From NCBI GenBank assembly GCA_022579005.1, contig MU401470.1:1-64000 (forward strand): a DNA stretch of 64,000 bases, written 5' to 3'. The first letter of the stretch is position 1, and every line of letters starts with the position of its first letter. Under the pieces are notes generated by a model. That model was not told the DNA's origin and ran no database searches. It saw only the letters and a program-made list of their open reading frames with translations. The stretch comes from Poronia punctata. Taxonomy: Eukaryota > Ascomycota > Sordariomycetes > Xylariales > Xylariaceae. Positions 36,161 through 47,049 of this stretch are shown here, piece by piece. Made by a program: the position numbers and the translations under genes.

Positions 36161-37231
36161 CTACCGCTTCAGGCTTCTGGGTCTCGCACGGACAGCTTCT
36201 GTTGAAGCCTTTTGTATGCGTCCAACCTCGGGGCTCTTCCGCCGGGCCCGTATCGAGCCTGGGCTTGTTTCCCGAATTCGTTGTTCTAATAGGGTATATA
36301 CTTTCGGTGATGGTATGGATCTCGACGTTGACTTGATTGGTGTTGTTTGTTGAGAGTCAATGGGATTTCTCTGCACTTCGCGAGGTGTGGGAGTCGATGC
36401 TTCGTAAGGCGTCTCGCCTTCATCTTCCTTGATACAGGATAGTGGCGAGGGCGACATAGGCCGTTCATGATGATCATGGTCATAACCATGTTTGTCTTGA
36501 TCGGGTGGGTATACTGATGGGTTCATGTCGGAGATATCGGAAATTGGCGTCGTTGGCGCATCCGTATCATCATCCCATTGGGACGTGTCATCATCGTAAT
36601 CCCCGCTGTATGTCGCCGACAGTGCCATGCCATCTGATTCCTCCGAGAACGAGAGCGACCTGGAGGGTGTGGAAGCCGTCGACGCATCCGAACACATGGT
36701 GGGCGATCGAGGTGAAGGAGGGAGATGGCTTATCGGGATCAAATGCATTGATTCACCCTCATCAAAAGATACCGGTTCGTATGTCAAGATAGGTTTAGAG
36801 TCACTGATGTCATCGAAGAATGGCTTGCTGGATGAGTCCGACGTGGGATTCCAATCGTGGTCTTCGGGAAGATACGAAGAAAAGTATCTGACGAGAGAGT
36901 CATATGACTTGGTGCGAAAGAGTTGAATCGCATGCTGCCACTGATCGGTGCCGATGAGCTCTGGGTTTGCGATGATCTCGACGGACGCTGACTGGAGGCT
37001 TTCGTTCAGTTGCTCGAGTCGAAGCTGCTTGCGCTCTTCAAGGAGACGATGGAATTCGGCCAAGTCGGTGGCAGTCTTGGATATCTCGCAGACGTCATGA
37101 TGAAAGGCGTCAGGGTCTTGGATGGATAAGGTGACAGTGTTGTACTGATCTTGGAGTTTGGTGTAGAGATCTTCTCTCTTCAGCCCAAACTTCCATGCTT
37201 GCCAGGAACATCCGCCATCGGGCTCGTCCAT
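36161..37231 (-). CDS. Conserved-looking fungal protein of unknown function
   Basis: The 356-aa single-exon product starts at the ATG at 37231. Residues ~1-130 look folded and helical, with coiled-coil character (LHRLL-EERKQLRLEQLNESLQ-type heptads around 55-80). Their start, CSWQAWKFGLKREDLYTKLQDQY, is distinctive. From ~140 on it is acidic and Ser/Pro-rich, with clusters such as PPSPRSPT that could be phosphorylated, and a basic end (RARPRSLKR). There is no signal peptide or membrane helix. I do not recognise a named domain. The tRNA-like sequence begins 8 bp past the stop on the same strand. Confidence 0.7.
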   Translation of the reverse strand: MDEPDGGCSWQAWKFGLKREDLYTKLQDQYNTVTLSIQDPDAFHHDVCEISKTATDLAEFHRLLEERKQLRLEQLNESLQSASVEIIANPELIGTDQWQHAIQLFRTKSYDSLVRYFSSYLPEDHDWNPTSDSSSKPFFDDISDSKPILTYEPVSFDEGESMHLIPISHLPPSPRSPTMCSDASTASTPSRSLSFSEESDGMALSATYSGDYDDDTSQWDDDTDAPTTPISDISDMNPSVYPPDQDKHGYDHDHHERPMSPSPLSCIKEDEGETPYEASTPTPREVQRNPIDSQQTTPIKSTSRSIPSPKVYTLLEQRIRETSPGSIRARRKSPEVGRIQKASTEAVRARPRSLKR

Positions 37232-40200
37232 TCTCTTGGGTCTCGGTGCTGATTATATATCCCTCTTAAGGATGTGCTGTGCATGTAAGCTGGAGGGCGG
37301 AAGGCTAGGCCAGAACGACTGTTCGCGTCGAAGGGGCGCCGGCCTTTATCTTCCGTCACGGTGTTGCGGCGATTTTTGGGAGTCAATGGGTTATATTATT
37401 TCTCTTCTTTTATTTAGTGGTGAGCCTTAGGCTTATTGGAAAGGTTTGGGCCCAAGGTGGCCTTGGTATGGTTCAATGTCTGTGACGTGGGAGATCGGTT
37501 TCGTTCATTTATCTAGTGTTTGTTCTTTCGGGTCTTGTAATCGATGTTTGGCGGTCTTAACAACCTGTAAAACCGGCCATGTTTTCTATTGTGTTCCAAT
37601 GTATTATGAAAGGAGTCATAGAAAATTGCAGCTCTTATTGTAGATAGTTTGGTCAAGGTTTGGTCCACTAAAGTTGGTTCATGCTTTTATGGTTCTGGTG
37701 ATGAGAAGAGTCCGAAGATGGCCGGATTCTTGGTGCCAGGGAGATAGACGATGGCGGCGACGGGGAGGGTGGGAGCCAGTCCATACCCATACCACTGTCT
37801 GAGACCCCGAATGGATGCCTGAGGCAATAACCCCCCTCGTTGGGCATTTGAATGTTGTCGCTTTGTTCATTGTCCTACAAAGACTATTCCATTTCGGACA
37901 ATATCTATTGGGAAGTTGGCAGTTCTGAAGCCTTTATCTGGTTAGACTCTGTTGCATTTGCTCTTTATTTACCATGGCTAAAGTGGCTGTTGCCACCTGA
38001 CCCGTCTTCTTGCAGAAAATCCCTGCTTCCTGCACCCAATCCTTCTGCTCTGTTATGAGACCATAGTGAGACCAAGTGGGGCATTATGGATACCTGTAGT
38101 AAACTTGCATAGAATCCTCCGCTTTTATAACCAATAGACTTTCATTACCGCTACTAGATTATGGGTCTTTTTGCTTGTCTGACATCCTGGGATGTTAGGG
38201 CAGGCGTCTGGCACATTCCAAAGGGGTCTGTGTTTTCACTTGTCTGACCTCCTGGGTTGGAAGTTTTCGTCATGAGCCAACACCTCAGGTTTTCCAACCA
38301 ATCATCCTTATTTTTTAAACTGTATTTGTGGGGCCTGACTTCCTAGGAAGTCGTCGTGGCCTTCTGGCAGTGCCCGTTTCGAAGGGGTCTAGCCTCTAGC
38401 CCCTCGTAGGCATTCACTTGTCTAGCTTCCCAGGAAATCAGTAGGCCCGTCTGGCACTTTCCAAAGGTCTTGTCTTTCCCATTGGGTCTGCTTATTATTC
38501 ATCGTCATGAGCCCCAGAGCCAACGCCTCAGCCGGCTACAATAGAGATGGCTTCCCAGACGTGGATTGCGGGCTAGGCCTCCCAAAGTCTCCTGTGACAC
38601 GCTCTTGATACCTAGGTAATCGAGTACAAGTAGGCAAGTGCTCGTACCGACAATCCAATATAATGTGCAACATCCTCGCCCTAGACAATCGAGGTCTGTA
38701 GGAGCAAGTCAGCTCTTACCTTACTTGTACACGATAAGCCTCCTTTGTGTAATACACGACGCAAGAAACAAAAGAGAAAGTATAGCAAAGTCAAGGGCTA
38801 CCTAATTGTTAAATGAAAGTAGGAATGCAAAATACCTGCACTGTGAAGCAGCTGTTCACAGCTGTGGCAGTCGAGACCTTGCGCAGAACCTGCGCGGGTT
38901 CCGCTGGCAACCTACGTGGTAGCCAGGTGACAATTATACTCAGGTAGGCAATCCCTATCAGGTTGGTACACCCAGTAACGAGTTCCCATCACAACGAGCA
39001 ACGGGCGTTTCAATATTTATCCCTCAGCCATCAAGCAGAGTCTTCCGCTTTGATCTAGCCACAACCATCAATCTGATATACTTTATCATCGTGGTTTGGA
39101 AAATGATCAGGAAAGAATGACAATTTACTCAGGTGAAATAGGACGTACCCCTTGTTGAGACAAGCGCTTCAAGAAGAGGCCACATCTTCTTCCGAGTTTC
39201 CAGCCGGGGACCCACTTACCCTGCTCACCTGCTTACCTGCTTCCCAGTCCTGGCAGGCGTAATAGTCGAAATACCACACCAACTTTGCACAGCCAGGCAC
39301 GTACTCGTAGTGTGTCTTCCTGGCCGCAGTCTTGTGACCGGAGGGCGGTAAATTCTTCTGGTATCGTTCGCTTCTATGTGAGACCGATGGACTCAATTGC
39401 CGTCACGATGAAATCAAAGGGACGTCAAGGACAACCTCTCAAGGGTGTTTGCAACGAAGCCTACATATATGTGAGCTTTAGGTACGATTTAACCAGGTAT
39501 AACAGGTGACCGATTTACTCGTATGGCTTGGATGTCGGATGAGATTTGACAGATGCTCTATCTTGGTCAGGACGCTGCAGAAGGCGACACCCTGCTGCTT
39601 CGAGTAGATATCTGCCTAGCGCTGCATATTGCATCCATTAGCCAACCCTGATGAGGCAACCTAGGCGAAGTTCCAACTTGACTAATACCTGCCCTACTCT
39701 ATGCTGAGTGGAACCTGCGCTTTAAATATGTTCACTGCCCTCTTGGTCGGTCTTTGGCCGATACAATACGATACATACGACAGGGTACTCGAGAGTGAGT
39801 TTATAGGTAGACAGCGGAACAGCCAGCCAGGCAGGCGACCGTACCGACCCTTTTACAGCGGGATCAGCCGCACAGCAAGCAGCCCACGCTGTTTTCCTCA
39901 CCCCCCGGTTCTCCTGACCCCTTCGATGACTCTCTTCCCACGGCGTTTTGGTACATAGAGACGAGCTGCTGGGGTCTCAGGAACAGCTCATCTGATTGCG
40001 ACGACGTATCGTCTGCTTAACCAACCTTACCTTTTCCCATCTTCAAAACCCATGGCTTTTTGAAGAAGTTGGATTTTCTTTGCTACTAATAACGGATCTT
40101 TCTTACGTCTTGCGTGGTCGAGTTGATTTCTTACTAAATCCATTTCATCAAACCTCAAACTTCACATATCACCCAGTGCTGAAAGAACACATACCTAGTC

Positions 40201-40284
40201 GCATCACGTCATTTGACATTTTGCTTAACTCGCCATTCATGAAATTCACCACATCACCTCTGCAGCCTTGTCTTCAGTCTTGTT
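37232..40284. other. Long intergenic stretch with degenerate repeats
   Basis: No gene was supported over 3 kb. It contains the degenerate direct repeats described at 38173-38535 and several TACTCGTA-type motifs. The last ~300 bp before the kinase ATG are pyrimidine-rich, as fungal 5' leaders often are. Confidence 0.5.
38173..38535 (+). repeat. Degenerate tandem/direct repeats (CTTGTCTGAC-CTCCTGGG units)
   Basis: Four related units start near 38173, 38239, 38333 and 38416. Each begins with a form of CTTGTCTGACNTCCTGGG, and several continue with GTCTGGCACNTTCCAAAGG. Units 2 and 4 share CGTCATGAGCC...CCAACRCCTCAG. Unit 3 carries a perfect 16-bp palindrome (GACTTCCTAGGAAGTC, 38337-38352). Divergence between units is high, so this is an old duplication or a decayed element. 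Confidence 0.65.
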
Positions 40285-42114
40285 ATGGCTGCTGAGGTAT
40301 ACCCGTCTGAGGAGAAGACCGAGCCGTTCACTGCCGAGGAGCTCCATCTGCGATTAGGCAGAAGCGTCGAAGTGGATGGATTCGATGAAGCCCACAACGA
40401 CAGCGTTCCTTTGGATCAGTTAATCGTTGATGAGCATTATCAGAGACAAGGGCTCCGTATCCTGGTTCGGCCTTTAACACGGAGTCGGTCTGTCAGCCCT
40501 GGAAATGATAATTGTCAATGGCTAGCCTTGCGGGCAGAAGTTGGTGATCCTGACCAACCAATGTCCAAGGTCTTGGCGGTGACTCAGACATCAAAAGACG
40601 TCAACTTTTCCATCCGGATACCCCAGGCCGAAGATGAGGACCGCCCTCCCCTGTGGTGTGAGCTTTACTATGACCCAACTAGCGACAGCTTAATCTTGTG
40701 GAATAAGTCGGAGATACCTGTCGTGCTAGCTCGGGTCTCGTCGTATCAAACCGCTCCCAACCACAACCAGCAGATCCTGCCGGGGGCAACACGGGCACTG
40801 TCTCCTGACACGTGGAGAATCAGCGTTGGGATGCCCGTGCTTGAGTTTCGCATCTTGGAAAAGCAACCAGCCACACTTCAAGTCCAGTCGGATAGCTTCG
40901 AGTCGTCGCCCGCTCGCAGTTACCATGTCCGGAGCTCCTTGGGCAAACGATCGTTCTCGCCCGACGGACTTGACGCACACGACGCCACCATCGAAAAGAG
41001 ACTTCGAGCGGATGAAACGGCACGCCACGATGAAGACGGCGTCATCGTCTTTCTGGGGCCACGAGACGAGTCTTTGGTCTTCCCCTATCCGAACGCGGCC
41101 AAGACAAAAGAGATCGCCATTCCCAACGGCCACGCGTTACTCGAAGTACAAAAGGACCAGACCGTCCAAACTCCCGGCGGCTGGAAGATCGACGGATACC
41201 AGTTGACGAAGCGCGAACAAATCGCTACCACTGGGGCTTCTTCTGTCTTCACAGCTGAGCACTCCAACGTTCCCGACGGTGTCATCACGGTTAAAGTCCT
41301 GAAGACGCCAAGTCCTCAGACAGATGTCCGGCCACCAGAAGTTGTTCACAAGAATGTCATACACCAAGCCGATGTCTGGCTGCGAGAATACCAAAGCCAG
41401 GAAGACCTAGAGCACGAATCGATCGTCAAGTTATACGGCGGCGACGCGCGCTACCTCTCGTTATACATGGAGCACGTGGACGGAAAGGACTTGGCTGCTC
41501 GCAACGTATGGCGCGACACTGCTACGGATAAGTTTGTCGGCGACCGTGCTGATGCCCTGCGCATTCTCAAGGATATCGCCAGTGCCTTGCATTACGTCCA
41601 CCAGAAGAAGCGTATCCATAACGACATCAAGCCCGCCAACATATTGTACTCCCGGGATAGGGGTGCGGTGCTCTGCGACTTCGGCCTGTCGACCCGTACC
41701 GTGGACCCGGCGACGACGGGCGGGACGCCATATTACGTGCCGCCCGAATTCATTGGGCAGAAGCTTCGCGGCCCGGCTTCGGATGTCTGGGCTCTTGGCG
41801 TGACCATGTTATATGTCCTGCGGAAGATCCCCTTCCCGGACGCTCGTGGGCGCCAAGGCCATCCGAAGCAGTTATATTGGATGATTGCCGATTTGAACCG
41901 AAAGCATGCGCGCCATTCAAACCGACCCTCTGCTGTGTCGCAAATGCAACAGTGGCTGAGAGAGCTCAATGAGGCCAAGACCGTACTCAATCCACGTGAC
42001 AAGATCGAGTCTCTGGTTCTGAAAATGTTAACGCCGAATCCCCATCAGCGCATCACCATGGCCAAGGTTATTGCCGAATTGCATACGGACAAAGACCCAA
42101 TTCCGACAAGATAA
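40285..42114 (+). CDS. Serine/threonine protein kinase with novel N-terminal domain
   Basis: The 609-aa single-exon product starts at the ATG at 40285. Residues ~300-605 form a protein kinase domain. The VAIK-type lysine is K337 (ITVKVLK) and the alpha-C Glu is near E368. The catalytic loop IHNDIKPANIL (H445-N446-D447) is followed by DFG at 465-467, a TPYYVPPEF activation-segment end and the DVWALGV helix. All catalytic residues are kept, but Arg of HRD is Asn, so it is a non-RD kinase. The glycine loop is weak (TTGASSVFTAEH). Residues ~1-200 lack a clear match; the arrangement hints at an FHA-like beta-sandwich, but I cannot confirm it. A basic Ser-rich linker (~200-250) joins the two. Similar kinases occur in multi-member lineage-specific sets in Sordariomycetes. 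The substrate is unknown. Confidence 0.85.
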   Translation: MAAEVYPSEEKTEPFTAEELHLRLGRSVEVDGFDEAHNDSVPLDQLIVDEHYQRQGLRILVRPLTRSRSVSPGNDNCQWLALRAEVGDPDQPMSKVLAVTQTSKDVNFSIRIPQAEDEDRPPLWCELYYDPTSDSLILWNKSEIPVVLARVSSYQTAPNHNQQILPGATRALSPDTWRISVGMPVLEFRILEKQPATLQVQSDSFESSPARSYHVRSSLGKRSFSPDGLDAHDATIEKRLRADETARHDEDGVIVFLGPRDESLVFPYPNAAKTKEIAIPNGHALLEVQKDQTVQTPGGWKIDGYQLTKREQIATTGASSVFTAEHSNVPDGVITVKVLKTPSPQTDVRPPEVVHKNVIHQADVWLREYQSQEDLEHESIVKLYGGDARYLSLYMEHVDGKDLAARNVWRDTATDKFVGDRADALRILKDIASALHYVHQKKRIHNDIKPANILYSRDRGAVLCDFGLSTRTVDPATTGGTPYYVPPEFIGQKLRGPASDVWALGVTMLYVLRKIPFPDARGRQGHPKQLYWMIADLNRKHARHSNRPSAVSQMQQWLRELNEAKTVLNPRDKIESLVLKMLTPNPHQRITMAKVIAELHTDKDPIPTR

Positions 42115-42589
42115 CCACTTTTCCCACGGACATTGACGCTATCACTACTCAGGTTATAGGGACTTGTTTAATTGATGTATCGTTTTTTTTACTGGACTGG
42201 GTCCGTAACGGCATGGCTGTGATGACATTGCGACGTCGCACAGGGCCGACTTCTCTTGGTTAGATTGGCCCGGGTTGGGTTCAATCACCTAAACCGCCTC
42301 ATCTTTCGGGCAAACCCCTTTCAGCTCTTGGCCCGGTAGTTTTTGCTCGATCAATCTTGGCCATCATCGGCCGCGCCAAGTAGGCGAACCAAAACGAATC
42401 GCGAATAGTGAGTGCCCAGAACCATGGACTTCATAGATCCTTTCGGGTCGGCTAACTCGTATAGTCAGAAGGGAAGCTTTTGCGAAGGGAAAGATCATAA
42501 ATCATTAACAAACAACGGCCTCGACGGCATGTTCGGGTATTATATACAAAGGCCTATGCCATGTCCTAGTCATCCCGTGGCAATACTCC
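42115..42589. other. Convergent 3' flanks of the kinase and X325 genes
   Basis: This is 475 bp between convergent genes. No feature was seen beyond a poly-T run near 42183. Confidence 0.4.
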
Positions 42590-43394
42590 CTACATCACAA
42601 TTACCATGATCGAGGTAATCGCCACACCCAGGATACCGGCTTGGTGCAAGACACCGAACTTCCCCAAGGCCGCACTAGTAGGCTCGGGGGACTCGGATGA
42701 ATCCGTATCGGTCGGCTTTTGTCCCACAATCGACGCTGCCATACCCGTGCTGTTGGTGCAGATGCCGCCATCTAGAGGCTTAGCAGAGGATTTGAAGGTG
42801 ATATCTGCGCACTATAACCAAGACATTCATTAGAACGCCCACGTTTGAGAAAGGGAAGCGCTACGTCGGGGGTTTACATACATTGTATAATGCGGAGCCG
42901 GATTCACCGTTAGTGACGACCTGAATTGTGGCATCCTGGCCGTCGACAACGTCCATGGGCATGGGAAGGACCGGAAGGCAGAAGGTTCCTCTGCCAGTGA
43001 CATTCATCAGATCCGGAGTCAGGGAAATGTTGAAGTTGCTCGTGTTCTGGCCGAGGCCGACATTTATATATACGTAAGACCACGCGTGGTGCAAGTCGAG
43101 GACCACCGAACCGCCATCAAGCGGCCACTCCGTTTTGTTACCAGCGCCGTAAGGTACGCCGGCACCTATCACGAAGGTCTGATTAGTTCGCTGTACTATA
43201 ATAGGGGCAAGCACATTCTTCTACTCCATAGAAACCAGTGTAATAGAAGCCGGATCAAACCTACAGGGATAGCTCCATTGATCATATGTGGTGTTTTCTG
43301 CCAGTGTATTTCCTCTCCACGACGGATACTCGAGCCCGAAATGAGCGGACACAAGTCCGACACTGGCCACAAGTGATAGCAACGTAGCACGCAT
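42590..43394 (-). CDS. X325/BIM1-like copper-binding GPI-anchored protein
   Basis: Three exons are proposed: 43394-43265, 43165-42882 and 42811-42590. The introns are 99 nt (gtaggt...gatag) and 70 nt (gtatgt...ctaat...tatag). They give 211 aa. A signal peptide (MRATLLSLVASVGLVSA) ends right before His18, so the mature chain starts HFGLEYPSWRGN. An N-terminal His is the copper ligand of the LPMO-like X325 family, whose best-known member is the BIM1 copper-acquisition protein. The block CAGVPYGAGNKTEWPLDGG-SVVLDLHH follows. His69 in DLHH would be residue 52 of the mature chain, the place of the second copper His. GESGSALYNCADI is also a family signature. The C-terminus is Ser/Pro-rich and ends in a hydrophobic stretch typical of a GPI signal. 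The likely site is the outer plasma membrane or cell wall. Family members bind copper but lack polysaccharide-oxidising activity. Confidence 0.92.
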
Positions 43395-44694
43395 TTTGAT
43401 GTTTGCTGCTATATACTAATGTAGTGAATGGCTTGTTGTCGACAATAGCCGGTAGGCGTAGGCTTTCTTGGGTGCAAAGTCCTGTTTGGTAGGTAACACG
43501 TAGACTAAAAATTATCTGGGAAGGAAACAAGAGAGGATTTACAGTTGAGGGTTCATGTAGAAGTTTATATACGTGTCAATTTGTGCACCTGTCACTTTTA
43601 AACTTTGATCGTGCTTCTTCTTCCCGTTTGCTTGTGCCAAAAAAAAAAAAACAAGCGCAAGCTACTTAGATACTGTGTCAAATATCGGACTATTCTCCTT
43701 GGCCTAACCTAGCGCTAGATACGAGTTAACACGATCACTTTTCCCCGCCAACCCGCCAGCCCGCCACCCAACTAGGTAGGTAACCTAGTGTTCTAGAGAT
43801 CAGTCCAGAGCTTTGAGATATCACAATATCACAAGGCTTGTTCGGACTGACTAAGTCTATACCGGTCTATTGGAATTATGAGGCGGAAAATCCATAGGTA
43901 CGAGCTGAATCTGAGGCTGGAAATACACCTAACCTACCTTACCTACTGTGTGCTAAACGTACAAAAGTTTGTGTTGGTGAACAAGTTTCCGGCCAATCGC
44001 ATCGCGGGGTCTGGACAGATTGGGTGATTCAGGTACCTTGTCCCCCTGTATTTATGAGTACAAGCTGCCATTACCCTTGGCAACACAGTAGATTATTGAA
44101 GCTAGGACTTGGCATCGGGGGAAATACTTGCTCAAACGCTCTCAAAGGCTGGGACAAAAAGAGGACGTGTTGTTATTGAATCTGAATCTGAACCTGAATG
44201 TAATGCCCGGTTTCCCTGGTTTTCCAGTACACCTCGCTCTATAACGGTCGGGGCTCATTACGGAGGTATGTATCGTAGAAGTGATGGTGACGATTATAGA
44301 CAAACCACCTGAAATACATTTGGATTTATCACGATATACCATTGGGAAGACAATCTAAGTATGGATAATTGACTTCGTATTAGAGCCCGCGATGGGAAAC
44401 CGCGCAGGTAGGTATGAAGCCTGCAGCTCTCACCAGACGAGTATGTATTTATTGGGTTGGGTTGGATAACGTTGTGTAGAAGTAATGGTGAGGTTACAGT
44501 TCTCTCACTGTAAAAGACCTTGAATATAGCCAGATCCGCATCCTCCCCCAAACTATTCCACAAGCCACAAAAGGCGGGGCGCCGCTCCCCCATTACCTAA
44601 GCCTGTTCAACAACTACAAAAAACCGGGGCGCCGATTATGTCATCAGCCAACGACCACCCTTCCATTGTCGTGTGATACAATAGAGGGTTTCTT
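43395..44694. other. Intergenic stretch, no supported gene
   Basis: A poly-A run (43640-43651) and AGGTAGGTAACC motifs near 43773 are present. No ORF with recognisable content was seen. Confidence 0.5.
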
Positions 44695-45564
44695 CTACTC
44701 CTGGGGTCGAGGGCGGAAGGTGAGGTTCATGAACTGTTGTTCATGGGGCTGCTGGGAGGCGACAGTGGGTTGAGCACCGTCATCTTCTTCTGTCTCCATG
44801 GGTTCCCAATCCATGGCAGCATCCTCATCTTCATCTTCATCTTCATCTTCATCTTCATCTTCCTCCTCTTCACTGTCACCGAACATCTCGACGTCCTCGT
44901 CTTCGTTGGCGTCAGCTTCGTGATCGGAGAAGTCGAAGCCTTGGTACGCTTCGTACCCTCTCCGTAGGTCCCTAAGGTCGACCTCTCTCGCGCAGATCTT
45001 CGCCCACAGCTCGTCGGTGGCCTCTTGAGTGCCCTCGTTGTGGGACACCTGGGTGAAGCGCGGGACGAACCGCTGCCTGGCTGCACTCTCGGCGTCGTAG
45101 TTGTCGTACACGTTCTTGCGGAACGCGTCGACGGCACGAGTGAGCTCGTTGTCAGCTCTTAGGTCTTGCGCGGCGAGAGGCGACAGGACCCCGGCCTCCT
45201 CCCAGTCTTCAGCGTCGTTCTTGCAGAAGAAGCGGGCCGAGAGGGCAAAGATTGTCAGGGCGTAGATCTTCTCGCCGTCCATCCGCTTCTCATTCCTGGT
45301 CCAGGGGACCTCGTCGCCTACGGCGGCCCAGAAAGCGACAGCCTCCATGTTGCCACATTCGGCGATGTGTTCGTTGGCCTTGGTAAACAGCTCAGCCAAG
45401 CGGGCGATAACATGCTCCTCCTCGACAAATCTCTTATGATAGCATTTGCGTAAGCCTTTCACAATGGCTCTTGATTGGACCGCGGTCAGGAATATCTTTC
45501 CTCTCAAAGATCTCCATCGGAAGCCCGAGCGAGGGAGCAGATCTCGGAGCAAGGGCTCAGACAT
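44695..45564 (-). CDS. Hypothetical protein with acidic hexanucleotide-repeat tract
   Basis: The 289-aa single-exon product starts at the ATG at 45564. Residues ~1-210 look globular and helical and include Trp- and Arg-rich segments (FWAAVGDEVPWTRNEKRM, FFCKNDAEDWEEAGVLS). Residues ~215-260 are almost pure Asp/Glu, encoded partly by a TCATCT (sense GATGAA) hexanucleotide repeat at about 44824-44870 that gives alternating Asp-Glu. No known domain is recognised. Acidic tracts like this occur in nuclear or chromatin-associated proteins, but nothing else points there. Repeat length is likely to vary between strains. Confidence 0.65.
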   Translation of the reverse strand: MSEPLLRDLLPRSGFRWRSLRGKIFLTAVQSRAIVKGLRKCYHKRFVEEEHVIARLAELFTKANEHIAECGNMEAVAFWAAVGDEVPWTRNEKRMDGEKIYALTIFALSARFFCKNDAEDWEEAGVLSPLAAQDLRADNELTRAVDAFRKNVYDNYDAESAARQRFVPRFTQVSHNEGTQEATDELWAKICAREVDLRDLRRGYEAYQGFDFSDHEADANEDEDVEMFGDSEEEEDEDEDEDEDEDEDAAMDWEPMETEEDDGAQPTVASQQPHEQQFMNLTFRPRPQE

Positions 45565-46230
45565 GTTGTGGTTGGATAGGAAGTTGTCGTAAGGATGGGC
45601 CTGGGTGACTGGCGAGAGAGAAAACGAAAAGAAGAGGCAGCGGCAGAAGAAAATCTAACTGCGGCGGTAGGATTGATGCTAAAATTTAATTGCGGCGGTA
45701 GGCTTGGTGGTATGACTGATCTGGCCGGATCTAGAAAGAAAGAATGCGAATGCAGGGAGAATACGGCGGTGTTGGAAGTTTATTATGATTTGCGAGCTGG
45801 CCGGGTGAAGGGGAAAAGTAAGAAGAGGGAATGGTGCAGAGAATTTTGTGTGAGTTGTAGTAATAGTGGGAAGGGAGACAGTAACTGTAGTAACTACATA
45901 CATGTAGATATTGTTGACGGCAGGGGGCCCACAATGGGACTGCCTACAATGGGGAGTCCCTTCAATGGGGGTGATTGTATGGCAATATACTGAATAAGTA
46001 TTAGTACTTGCAAAGATAACATTTCAACATGTATGTACATATATAGGTACATGTATGTATGTCTGTCCAAGTGCTTAGGTATGTTTGCTCTAAATACAGG
46101 TACTTAGGTAGACAACTGTTCTATATAGCTACATGGTCAAGTTTGATAAACTATGTTTAAATAGTCCTGTAATAGAATTAATCAATAAAAAAGTAGCTAG
46201 TAAATATAGCAAGAGCAAATAGTAAAGGGG
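45565..46230. other. Intergenic stretch, no supported gene
   Basis: It contains short imperfect ACAATGGG repeats near 45930-45970 and TGTATGTA-type runs near 46030-46060. The end is AT-leaning. Confidence 0.4.
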
Positions 46231-46428
46231 AAAAAAAGGATGAGGGACCAGGATGCAAGTAGAGTTGATTGCAGCCACGATAGATCATGACTGAGGTAGG
46301 TCAATTTAAACTCATCGGAACACAGGGATTCGAACTCATGGTCCTAGGATGACATGCCTGGGAGGAGAGCAAATCCTTACAAGCACGAACCACTGCGCCA
46401 CAACAGCCGTAGTTGTTATGTTGAAGGA
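46231..46428 (-). mobile_element. tRNA-derived SINE-like element, copy 1
   Basis: Read on the minus strand, it has a tRNA-like head with box A TGGCGCAGTGG (46390-46400) and box B GAGTTCGAATCC (46326-46337). A non-tRNA body of ~90 nt follows (TTTAAATTGACC..., ending GGTCCCTCATCC), then a T7 run (46231-46237). A second diverged copy lies 0.8 kb away. The sequence between the boxes is longer than a normal tRNA allows and has no proper anticodon arm. This order (Pol III promoter head, body, simple tail) is the SINE plan. It needs a LINE partner to move, and none is seen here. Confidence 0.7.
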
Positions 46429-47049
46429 ATGTCTGGCAATTGTAGCTTATGTAGGGGACATGGTACCTTGGTAGGTTTACTAGAAGACCTGGCAAGGCTG
46501 TAGGTATCTATGTACCCAACCTTAGTCTCACTTAGTCTCCATGTGCCAGGATACAATGTAATTATTGTCCTGCGGAGGTTATCTTCTTGTTAGAGAGATC
46601 AATCTCCATGATATGCAAATAAGGTCAAATGAGCCACTGGCCGATATGAAGCCATCACGGTTACAAGCACATTGTCAATCATTAGAGTGTTACAATTCTG
46701 ATATAGACTAGGCCAAGGCCACGCCTATATAAGTAGATACAGGAGCCCTCTGCCTCTTAAAGAAACTTGACCTCCTTGTGCAATAACAATAAGTTGATGT
46801 AGACCCCCGGCAGCGTAAACTGTAACATACCTAGAGAAGGCGATTAAAACCAAGAACTATTAAGCAGGGCAAAACAGCATATAGGTCATCTAGGTATAGA
46901 ACATTATATTATATTCCGTCTCCTTATCTTTTTCTTGGCTATAGGAGACATTTAAACGTAGCAAGTATTATGCTAACTATAAACAAGTTGCAAGAGAAAA
47001 GTAAAGAACTTTAAGAACAAGAGGAGGATTAGAAAAAAGAACTGCAAAC
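46429..47049. other. Spacer between two SINE-like copies
   Basis: AT-leaning DNA without an ORF. The first ~20 bp still resemble the flank of copy 2 (TGTCTGGCAATTGTAG against TGGCTGGTAGTTCAG), so the element may extend slightly beyond the called boundary. Confidence 0.4.

Noticed and set aside
46231..46428. A functional tRNA gene
   Set aside because: Boxes A and B are present, but there is no acceptor or anticodon stem and the head is shared with a second element copy; it was called SINE-like instead.
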